Positions 1 to 5,088 of a stretch of 5,379 nucleotides of DNA are shown here, piece after piece. The translations under genes and the position numbers were made by a program. This DNA is from Candidatus Zixiibacteriota bacterium (GTDB taxonomy: Bacteria > Zixibacteria > MSB-5A5 > GN15 > FEB-12), in assembly GCA_030591625.1 (NCBI GenBank), contig JAUVAR010000199.1:1-5379 (forward strand), in the 5' to 3' direction. Each line of letters starts with the position of its first letter. Position 1 is the stretch's first letter. The notes beneath the pieces were generated by a model. The model was not told the origin of the DNA, searched no databases, and was given only the letters and a program-made list of their open reading frames with translations.

Positions 1-388
1 CCCGCACAATGTCATAATACTGCTGCTCGGTGATGCCGTTGTCCACCAGATACTTGGCAAACACATCAGCGCCATGCCTGTCCCTTACAGCCTCGACCTT
101 CACGCCTACCTCGTCATCAGTGCCAACAATGCCCGCCTCTACGGCCCCCTGCTGTATCAGCATCTGGGTAATCATCTGCTCGATTATGGCGTTTCTGATT
201 AAGTCCGCCTCCACGGGCGAGCCGCTTTCTTTATGCGAGGCTATCCGCGCGGCTATGGACTTTTGCAGCTTTGCCGAGTCTATTGGCTCACCGTTGACCA
301 CGGCCTCCGGCCTGTTGCGCCCGCTCAGCATAAAGGCCGCTATCAGGGCAACTATCAGCAACGCTATGGTGATTGTCTTCTTGGTCAC
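1..388 (-). CDS. SurA/PpiC-type periplasmic chaperone or peptidyl-prolyl isomerase, N-terminal part (runs off the window)
   Basis: The reverse strand is open from a GTG at 386-388 to the window edge, giving 129 residues without a stop. Residues 1-4 are MTKK and residues 5-22 form one hydrophobic segment with no lipobox cysteine, so it is probably a signal anchor. AVVNGEPIDSAKL (about 29-41) is the typical opening of a SurA N-terminal domain. It is followed by helices containing AIIEQMITQMLIQQGAVEAG (67-86), TDDEV (90-94) and FAKYLVDNGITEQQYYDIVR (110-129), the usual order in this family. The PPIase domain would lie outside the window. Such proteins assist folding of exported proteins. An AAAGAGG lies 13 nt before the GTG, rather far for a Shine-Dalgarno; the frame has a TAA just upstream, so GTG is the only usual start. 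GC is about 57% and codon use (ATA, AGG, GCC) differs from the rest of the window, which suggests foreign origin or a chimeric joint. Confidence 0.75.
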   Translation of the reverse strand, partial: MTKKTITIALLIVALIAAFMLSGRNRPEAVVNGEPIDSAKLQKSIAARIASHKESGSPVEADLIRNAIIEQMITQMLIQQGAVEAGIVGTDDEVGVKVEAVRDRHGADVFAKYLVDNGITEQQYYDIVR

Positions 389-416
389 TATGATGATAAA
401 ACCTCTTTACGCATGG

Positions 417-575
417 TTAACAAATACGGGGCAACTGTTCGCCCTCATTTAAGTTTGTTTCCACTCTTTCTACCGCGTCAAGAAGCTGCCCAAAATCCTG
501 AGCAAACAATCCTGAACCGATAGGGAATAGTGAAATCAAAAGTACGATAACTGTCAATGCAGTAATCTTTTTCAT
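417..575 (-). CDS. Short exported protein, probably the truncated start of a longer secreted protein
   Basis: An ATG at 573-575 preceded by GGTGGAGAG (a strong ribosome binding site) opens a 52-residue frame ending at TAA 417-419. Residues 1-26 form a textbook Sec signal peptide: MKK, then a hydrophobic core ITALTVIVLLISLF, then a likely signal peptidase I site after GLFAQ. Only about 26 residues follow (DFGQLLDAVERVETNLNEGE, then QLPRIC). The DFGQLLDAVERVETNL part reads like the beginning of a helical mature domain, and the last few residues look accidental. Codon use up to about NLNEG matches the AT-rich central region, while the DNA below about position 440 leads into the GC-rich chaperone gene. 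I infer that the real gene was longer and is interrupted at about 389-450. Family and function are not recognised. It could instead be a genuine small exported protein. Confidence 0.6.
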   Translation of the reverse strand: MKKITALTVIVLLISLFPIGSGLFAQDFGQLLDAVERVETNLNEGEQLPRIC

Positions 576-825
576 CTCTCCACCTTTCGTATCCCCAAGG
601 TTAATAAGTAATTAGTGCTAATATTCTTTGGTGAAGTGGTATTCCACTCTGACGCGTGTAGTCGTCAATGAGAGAAATCCAACCCCTTGGACAGATTATC
701 GACCTGCCTGGGTACATTATTGATGACTATTGAATGACCTTTTAGTGACTACGCTCTTGGTCAACGTTGAGCGTAATGGACAATCAAGGATTGTTTCAGA
801 AAGGAGTTGAAGTGTAGGGGAGAAC
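576..825. other. Non-coding stretch with inverted and direct repeats
   Basis: No credible coding frame is visible on either strand. The stretch lies upstream of the exported-protein gene (575, minus) and downstream of the LuxR-type gene (826, minus). It holds the inverted repeat ATTAGTGCTAAT (611-622), AGTGG-TATT-CCACT (635-648), a three-unit TGAC direct repeat with 11-bp period (724-749), a TACGCTC/GAGCGTA hairpin with a 12-nt loop (750-775) and ACAATC-AAG-GATTGT (780-794). The hairpins have no T tract on either strand, so I do not call a terminator. The density of small symmetric elements suggests a promoter or operator region for the minus-strand exported-protein gene, but no clear -35/-10 pair could be fixed. 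Confidence 0.5.
724..749 (-). promoter_or_regulatory. Three direct repeats at 11-bp period, operator-like
   Basis: TGAC occurs at 724-727, 735-738 and 746-749, exactly 11 bp apart. Read on the minus strand this is AGTCA-N6-GGTCA-N6-AGTCA with AT-rich spacers. The geometry (5-bp half-sites, 6-bp AT-rich gaps, one per helical turn) is that of operators for OmpR/PhoB-family response regulators; the Pho box uses TGTCA half-sites. The first base of each half-site differs from the Pho box, so the binding protein cannot be named. It lies about 150 bp upstream of the exported-protein gene that starts at 575. Confidence 0.35.
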
Positions 826-1728
826 CTATAGTGAATTTAAGAAAGCTTCGAGATTAGTTTCATTATCTGCTATTTGTAGTTTTTTCCTGATACGACGACG
901 TTGATTGTTGATCGTATGGACAGAGACATTGAGAGCATCGGCAATTTCTTTCGATGACATGCCATTCCTTATCAAATTGCAAACTTCAGTTTCACGAGGT
1001 GTTAAATCAGAGAATTGTGATTCCAGGCGACTTACTATTGGAGATGTTATTTCCAGTAAATTTGTCTTAATGCCCTCAAGGTACTTAGAATTACTATTAT
1101 CAATATTAGCCATCAGATTATCAATCATTGGCAGGATAATTTTGCTAATGCTTGATCTTATCTTGTTAAGGTCATTGTCACTACTTTGATTATTATCATT
1201 AATGATATTAGCAGGTGAGAGACGATCAATTATAGGATGGGTAGTTTGGTTTGATATTCTATTGTCAGGTTTAAGCCCAAGTTGAACGGAGATTATTTCG
1301 GCTAAAACTTCTAGAAAAAGAAATAACGAATATAATTGTTCTGCATCTGGCAGAGTGTCGGTGTCGGCTTCGGTATATATCTCAATTTCACCAACCGGAG
1401 TTCCTAAATCATAAAGTTGCATCCCTACAAAACCGCTATCTCCAGTTATTGAAGAAGTTTCATAGGTATTACCAAGATAAATAAAGCGCACATAGAAAGC
1501 TCCCATCTCACTTAATGATATGTTTACGAGATTAACCACAGTTTGTGAAAATTCATACAAGGTTGTAGATTTGGGTGCCTTTAGTCTGGAAATATCTATC
1601 AATGACGAAATAAATTGGAGTGAAAAATAACCTGACTGCTGCCATCTTGAAACGGCAGAACTGAACAGGTCAGGTTGTTTTCCGCTACTCAAGTTTTTGC
1701 GAAGATGTAAATTCAGCTTTCGAGCCAT
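826..1728 (-). CDS. GAF-like sensor / LuxR-type HTH transcriptional regulator
   Basis: A 300-residue cytoplasmic regulator with no signal peptide or membrane segment. Residues about 58-152 resemble the GAF-like sensory region often found next to PAS domains in histidine kinases and regulators (LVNISLSEMGAFYVRFIYLG, 67-86; GTPVGEIEIYTEADTDTL, 109-126, then a helix rich in leucine). Residues 153-187 are a polar linker. Residues 188-240 (KIILPMIDNLM, YLEGIKTNLLEITSPIVSRL) are the helical segment that precedes the HTH in PAS-LuxR regulators. Residues 242-300 are the DNA-binding LuxR/GerE domain: LTPRETEVCNLIRNGMSSKE, then IADALNVSVHTINNQRRRIRKKL. The usual histidine of the recognition-helix region (TVxxH) is Gln276. 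There is no receiver domain, so it probably responds to a ligand directly. An AGGGG lies about 12 nt before the ATG, so the start is moderately supported. Its target genes cannot be read from sequence; the adjacent NifU-like gene on the same strand, 142 bp upstream, is one candidate. Confidence 0.9.
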   Translation of the reverse strand: MARKLNLHLRKNLSSGKQPDLFSSAVSRWQQSGYFSLQFISSLIDISRLKAPKSTTLYEFSQTVVNLVNISLSEMGAFYVRFIYLGNTYETSSITGDSGFVGMQLYDLGTPVGEIEIYTEADTDTLPDAEQLYSLFLFLEVLAEIISVQLGLKPDNRISNQTTHPIIDRLSPANIINDNNQSSDNDLNKIRSSISKIILPMIDNLMANIDNSNSKYLEGIKTNLLEITSPIVSRLESQFSDLTPRETEVCNLIRNGMSSKEIADALNVSVHTINNQRRRIRKKLQIADNETNLEAFLNSL

Positions 1729-1870
1729 GTGTAACTATTGCCCCTGAAAGTTTATTGATTACTCATATAGTCAATCTATCGACAATCAAGCAGCTTTCTA
1801 AAGGGAAAATAGGATGATGCTGTTATTAGAGGTAAAAAATTGAATGAATTATATCTATGAAGAATATAAC
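1729..1870. other. Intergenic gap between two minus-strand genes, with weak symmetric elements
   Basis: This 142-bp AT-rich gap separates the NifU-like gene from the downstream LuxR-type gene. Next to the upstream stop codon lies an inverted repeat, TTATAT (1849-1854) and ATATAA (1864-1869), with a 9-nt loop; on the minus strand it is followed after 8 nt by TTTTTT (1840-1835), so it could be a weak AT-only terminator. An imperfect palindrome GTCAATCTATCGAC (1770-1783, 10 of 14 positions symmetric) lies about 40 bp before the LuxR-type start and could be an autoregulatory operator. No reliable promoter could be fixed, and short frames here have no ribosome binding site. Confidence 0.35.
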
Positions 1871-2278
1871 TCAAGTAGCACGATTGCAGGCTTTGATCTG
1901 GTCTGTTAGTAAGTCGATCTTTATTTCTGCAAGCAGTTCAATACCTCTGTCTCCATGAGAGATAGTATTGATAACACAGAAATCATCGGGGCGACCAGTG
2001 CTCTCGCCTGTAATTGCAGAGATTGCAGATTGAATACTGAATAAGTGTTTGATATACAAGAATTCTTCAAATTGGTCAGTAACTCTGGAGCTGGAAATAA
2101 TTTCTGTAGAATTTAGAGACATGATTTCCATGATACTTTTCCGTTTTACAAAATCTCGAATAAGTGATCGTCCGGAAACTTTCCCGCCACAAGTAAGCTT
2201 AGTCAGGGTATAGCTTACAAGACGATCCTGAGAGTCTATCGTCAGGCGTAGCACTTCTGTAATATCTTCACACGGCAT
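1871..2278 (-). CDS. Degenerate IscU/NifU-N-like protein (possible Fe-S scaffold relative)
   Basis: A 135-residue soluble protein. By eye it aligns without gaps for long stretches with the IscU/NifU N-terminal scaffold. PCEDITEVLRLTID (2-15) matches the PxCGDxxxLxI region; TLTKLTCGGKVSGRSLI (24-40) matches FKTxGCGSAIASSSLV; DFVKRKSIMEIMSLNSTEI (42-60) matches the WVKGKSLDEA helix. Cys3 and Cys30 are 27 residues apart, close to the spacing of the first two scaffold cysteines, and the Asp of CGD is kept as Asp5. The segment YIKHLFSIQSAISAI (75-89) matches the region of the third cysteine (HCS), but that cysteine is replaced. Cys101 and Cys131 lie in a C-terminal extension I do not recognise. 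The roughly 35 residues that precede CGD in IscU are absent, and an in-frame TAA sits just upstream of the ATG, so this is not a missed start. There is no Shine-Dalgarno. A metal- or Fe-S-related role is inference; it could be a diverged non-scaffold family. Confidence 0.6.
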   Translation of the reverse strand: MPCEDITEVLRLTIDSQDRLVSYTLTKLTCGGKVSGRSLIRDFVKRKSIMEIMSLNSTEIISSSRVTDQFEEFLYIKHLFSIQSAISAITGESTGRPDDFCVINTISHGDRGIELLAEIKIDLLTDQIKACNRAT

Positions 2279-2461
2279 AAGTTATAAAGATGATCTAAAG
2301 TCGATTCGAAGTCAACCGTTGATCTTGGTATTATAATCCTTTAAATTGTTTTGATTTTGTCAGCATAATCCTGTATATTATCTGCAGAGATTGTTAAATC
2401 GTTCACAAACTTAAATAGAAAACAGAGTCATTTTACTGTTTCCGGTGTGGAAGGGAAGATG
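2279..2461. promoter_or_regulatory. Divergent promoter region between NifU-like and aminotransferase genes
   Basis: Both neighbours point away from this AT-rich gap, so it must carry both promoters. The plus-strand promoter is given separately. For the minus strand the best -10 candidate is TATAAT (2335-2330), without a good -35. Direct repeats AAGTC at 2298-2302 and 2309-2313 are 11 bp apart, echoing the 11-bp repeats at 724-749. In the aminotransferase leader, AAACAG (2420-2425) and CTGTTT (2436-2441) form a 6-bp hairpin with a 10-nt loop ending 7 nt before the ribosome binding site, so it could modulate translation. Confidence 0.45.
2351..2379 (+). promoter_or_regulatory. Sigma-70-type promoter for the aminotransferase gene
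   Basis: TTGATT (2351-2356) and TATATT (2374-2379) are separated by exactly 17 bp, in AT-rich DNA upstream of the aminotransferase. Transcription would begin near 2386, leaving a leader of about 75 nt. This is a consensus match only. Confidence 0.5.
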
Positions 2462-3670
2462 ATGCATACAGAGATGAAAAATAAAGTTAGTCCTGAAAAT
2501 TGGAAAATAGCTGCGCATGTTGTTGATTTAGAGACTTCAATTATTAGAGAGATTCTCAAATTCTCGTCACAACCCGGAGTAATATCTTTCGCCGGTGGTC
2601 TTCCAGCGCCAGAGTCATTTCCATTGGAAACGCTAAAAGTGCTCGCTGCTGAAATATTTGATAATCATGGTCATATCGCTGTTCAGTATTCATTGTCACG
2701 CGGAATACTTCCATTAAGAGAAATCTTAGCCAAGCGGGCAACCCAACGCGGGACGCCATCTTCGGTGGATAATATATTGATTACATCGGGTGCCCAGCAG
2801 GGGATCGAACTTGTCGCCCGAGCATTTATAGAACCGGGTGATTATATATTAACCGAAGACCCAACCTATGTAGGAGCACTTCAAGCCTTCAACTATTATC
2901 AAGCTCGATATGCTACTGTTGAGATGGATGATGAAGGGATGAAAGTTGAGCAGGTACGGAAGAAAATCGAAGAATTCCGTCCTAAACTGATTTACACCGT
3001 TTCTAATTTCCAGAACCCAACAGGTATTACGATGTCAGAAGAGCGTCGTCGTCAATTGGTTGAAATTGCAGCCGAATTCAATATTCCAATAATTGATGAT
3101 AATCCTTATGGTGATATCCGCTTTGCCGGAAAGAATATGCCGACTCTCAAATCATTAGGTGGGGATGGTGTAATTGCTCTGCGTAGTTTCTCCAAGATTA
3201 TGGCACCGGGTCTCAGGCTTGGTTGGATGAACGGTCCATCTTGCGTTATTGCCCAATTTGAAAAGGTTAAGCAATGTGCTGATCTTCATAGTAATACATT
3301 TGGTCAATATCTTGCTTATGAGTTTTTGTCGCGCGGTTTGATGGAACCACATCTTGAAATGATTCGTAAAATTTATGGTGATAAACGTAATCTGATGCTT
3401 AGTGAAATAGAGAAGAAATTCCCTTCGGGCATCAAATGGACCAAACCAGATGGTGGGCTTTTCCTCTGGCTGGATTTGCCCAAGCATGTCTCGGCCCGTG
3501 AGCTGTTTCCGAAAGCAGTTGAGAAGAAAGTTGCCTTCGTATATGGAGAACCGTTCTTTGCCAATGGTGGTGGTAAGAATACGTTGCGACTAAATTATTC
3601 GACTGCTAACAAAGAACAAATCGTGGAAGGCATTGGCAGGCTTGCTGAGCTGTTCAAAGCAAATTTCTGA
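2462..3670 (+). CDS. PLP-dependent aminotransferase, fold type I (2-aminoadipate/LysN-like or aromatic type)
   Basis: A soluble enzyme that should transfer an amino group between an amino acid and a 2-oxo acid using pyridoxal phosphate. Numbering from a possible GTG start at 2447 (407 residues): SFAGGLPAPESFP (47-59) is the N-terminal substrate-loop motif of the LysN/AAT-Ig group; SGAQQG (114-119) binds the cofactor phosphate; NFQNPTG (187-193) supplies Asn190; DDNPY (217-221) supplies Asp218, for the pyridine nitrogen, and Tyr221; SFSKIMAPGLRLGW (247-260) contains the Schiff-base Lys250; LRLNYS (380-385) supplies Arg381 for the substrate carboxylate. All catalytic residues are present and the length is normal. 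I prefer ATG 2462 (402 residues) because GGAAGG at 2449-2454 lies 7 nt before it, whereas GTG 2447 has no ribosome binding site. Relatives act on 2-aminoadipate, branched-chain or aromatic amino acids, so the substrate is not settled. A terminator follows, so it is probably transcribed alone. Confidence 0.92.
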   Translation: MHTEMKNKVSPENWKIAAHVVDLETSIIREILKFSSQPGVISFAGGLPAPESFPLETLKVLAAEIFDNHGHIAVQYSLSRGILPLREILAKRATQRGTPSSVDNILITSGAQQGIELVARAFIEPGDYILTEDPTYVGALQAFNYYQARYATVEMDDEGMKVEQVRKKIEEFRPKLIYTVSNFQNPTGITMSEERRRQLVEIAAEFNIPIIDDNPYGDIRFAGKNMPTLKSLGGDGVIALRSFSKIMAPGLRLGWMNGPSCVIAQFEKVKQCADLHSNTFGQYLAYEFLSRGLMEPHLEMIRKIYGDKRNLMLSEIEKKFPSGIKWTKPDGGLFLWLDLPKHVSARELFPKAVEKKVAFVYGEPFFANGGGKNTLRLNYSTANKEQIVEGIGRLAELFKANF

Positions 3671-3697
3671 TCAAACAAACGATATGATTTTATTAAG

Positions 3698-3727
3698 AAC
3701 CGATCTGCAAGGGTCGGTTTTCTTATT
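3698..3727 (+). terminator. Rho-independent terminator after the aminotransferase gene
   Basis: AACCGATC (3698-3705) pairs with GGTCGGTT (3712-3719), giving an 8-bp stem with one T-G wobble and a 6-nt loop, followed by TTCTTATT. It starts 28 nt after the aminotransferase stop codon and 63 nt before dapF, so it should separate the two transcripts at least in part. Confidence 0.75.
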
Positions 3728-3754
3728 GCCGGAAAGAATTGCAACGATTATTCT
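3726..3754 (+). promoter_or_regulatory. Possible promoter giving a leaderless dapF transcript
   Basis: TTGCCG (3726-3731) and TATTCT (3749-3754) are 17 bp apart, directly after the terminator. Initiation 6-7 nt beyond the -10 would fall at the A of the dapF ATG (3761), and there is no Shine-Dalgarno before that ATG. The match is modest. Confidence 0.3.
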
Positions 3755-3760
3755 ATTTAT

Positions 3761-4603
3761 ATGAAAATCAAATTTAGAAAGTATCATGTCCTCGGTAATG
3801 ATTTTCTCGTGTTGGAGAAACAAAAGGTCCGAGCTGATGGTCGTAAATTGCCCTCAATAGCAAAAGCTATCTGCAATCGTCGTACTGGTGTTGGAGCAGA
3901 TGGGATTGTTTATCTGTCTGCATCTCGAGGCTTTGATAGTAAAATCGATATCTATAATGCTGATGGTTCCTGGGCGGAGAAGTCGGGCAATGGTTTGCGA
4001 ATAGCCGGCGTTGATTTGGCTATAAGATTACCAAAGAAGAAATCGTTCAAATTCTTAACTGGTGATGGACCTAGCATCGTTGAAATAAACAGCAAGAATA
4101 AATCTGGTTGGAAGGCTACCAGTGATCTTGGTGAACCGGATTTTAGGACTTCGAAAGTACCTGTCAAATCACAACGGAAATTTCTTATCAATTGTCCGCT
4201 TAAAATTGCAGGAGTTGATCTTCCGATAACTTGCTTAAGTGTTGGGAATCCTCATGCTGTTCTTTTTGTAGAGGATTTCGAATTTCCCTGGCAGGAATTG
4301 GGTGCAGACATAGAAGTATCGACTCCATTTCCCGAAGGCACTAATGTCGAATTTGTACGACCTGTCAGCCGTCGCAAAATAGAAGTCGCCGAATGGGAAA
4401 GAGGTGCAGGAGCCACCGGATCATCCGGTACCGGTGCTGCTGCTGCGGTTTGTGCATCGGTTATGCTCGGATTAACGGAACGAAAATGCACGGTGAGCTT
4501 TTCTGGGGGGAGTCTTGGAGTAAATTGGTCATCTGCCGATAACCATGTAAGAACTACAGGTGAAGTCAACTACGTGATGGAAGGCATATTCGAGAAGCGA
4601 TGA
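3761..4603 (+). CDS. dapF: Diaminopimelate epimerase family protein with both catalytic cysteines replaced by serine
   Basis: DapF interconverts LL- and meso-diaminopimelate in the lysine/peptidoglycan pathway, using two cysteine thiols as acid and base in a pseudo-symmetric cytoplasmic enzyme. This 280-residue protein has the normal length and landmarks: YHVLGNDF (8-15), TGVGADG (42-48), YNADGS (65-70), SVGNPHA (160-166), EGTNVEF (192-198), WERGAGATG (212-220) and GTGAAAA (223-229). Residues matching the substrate-binding Asn, Glu and Arg positions are kept (Asn13, Asn66, Asn163, Asn195, Glu213, Arg214). The catalytic positions are not: AEMCGNG is here AEKSGNG (Ser75, codon TCG) and ACGTGA is SSGTGA (Ser222, codon TCC). 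The frame is intact, so this is not simple decay. It may be a slow epimerase, act on another amino acid, or be a non-catalytic binder. Its stop overlaps the trpE start (ATGA), implying translational coupling. The symbol names the family, not proven activity. Confidence 0.88.
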   Translation: MKIKFRKYHVLGNDFLVLEKQKVRADGRKLPSIAKAICNRRTGVGADGIVYLSASRGFDSKIDIYNADGSWAEKSGNGLRIAGVDLAIRLPKKKSFKFLTGDGPSIVEINSKNKSGWKATSDLGEPDFRTSKVPVKSQRKFLINCPLKIAGVDLPITCLSVGNPHAVLFVEDFEFPWQELGADIEVSTPFPEGTNVEFVRPVSRRKIEVAEWERGAGATGSSGTGAAAAVCASVMLGLTERKCTVSFSGGSLGVNWSSADNHVRTTGEVNYVMEGIFEKR

Positions 4604-5088
4604 TAACTCTAAACGAAGTACGAAAATTGAATAAGAAGGGAAATGTAGTCCCTTTATTTGATAGAATACCGTCCGATCTTGATACACCTGTTTCTGCATT
4701 TATGAAACTGGCGGCTAAGAAAGAAAATTCATTTCTACTCGAATCAATTGAAGGTGGAGAAAAGCTTGCTCGTTATTCGTTTATAGGATTTGATCCCTTT
4801 CTTGTGATAGAGGGTGACAGTCAATCTGTTTTACTTCGAAAAGAAAAATCGACGAAAGAACTCAAAGTCCCGGCCGCTGAATTTATTGCAGAGCTTTTTA
4901 AGGTTTATCGTCCAGTGAAAGTTGAAAACCTGCCTCGTTTTACGGGCGGTGCAGTTGGGTATTTTGCTTATGATACGATCAGATGGTATGAGGATATTCC
5001 GGACAATAATAGTGACATCATAAAATTACCAGAACTGCTTTTTGGATTATATAGTCGTATCGTTGTTTTTGTATTTCATGATTGTTAA
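4600..5088 (+). pseudogene. trpE: Anthranilate synthase component I, N-terminal third only (broken at about 5070)
   Basis: TrpE makes anthranilate from chorismate, with ammonia from its glutamine amidotransferase partner, as the first step of tryptophan synthesis. The frame opens with ATG 4600, overlapping the dapF stop by 4 bp; a GAGAAG lies just upstream. Residues 43-63 contain SFLLESIEGG and ARYSFIG, including the LLES segment involved in tryptophan feedback binding. FTGGAVGYFAYDTIRWYE (114-131) and LPELLFGLYSRIVVF (143-157) follow in the usual order. The family then expects an acidic/His segment and about 300 more residues with the chorismate-binding domain, but here the sequence continues VFHDC and stops at 162. 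At the same point a 27% GC sequence of another family begins. I infer the rest was lost at a joint rather than by a point mutation. PabB is the main alternative, but LLES-x-EGGE favours TrpE. Confidence 0.85.

Noticed and set aside
30..523. Two plus-strand open frames (30-452 and 233-523)
   Set aside because: They are antisense to the chaperone fragment and the signal-peptide gene, both of which have recognisable protein features; the plus-strand translations show none.
750..775. TACGCTC/GAGCGTA hairpin as a terminator of the LuxR-type gene
   Set aside because: There is no T tract after the stem on either strand and the loop is 12 nt, so it does not meet the pattern of an intrinsic terminator.
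800..818. AAGGAG followed by GTG as a gene start on the plus strand
   Set aside because: The GTG is followed at once by TAG, so no protein is encoded.
905..1189. Plus-strand frame of 94 codons
   Set aside because: It is antisense to the HTH and linker part of the LuxR-type gene, with no ribosome binding site or family likeness.
1844..1912. Plus-strand 22-codon frame starting with ATGAATTAT
   Set aside because: It lacks a ribosome binding site and overlaps the 3' end of the NifU-like gene in antisense.
3155..3564. Minus-strand frames inside the aminotransferase gene
   Set aside because: They are antisense shadows of a gene with complete catalytic motifs.
3952..4569. Minus-strand frames inside dapF
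   Set aside because: They are antisense shadows; low-complexity Ala/Pro stretches arise from the reverse of the Gly/Ala-rich active-site region.
3761..5088. A phenazine-type (PhzF + PhzE) pair
   Set aside because: The epimerase homologue carries true DapF motifs (GNDF, GVGADG, GNPHA) and the second gene has the TrpE feedback motif and no fused amidotransferase visible, so the resemblance is only in fold class and gene order.
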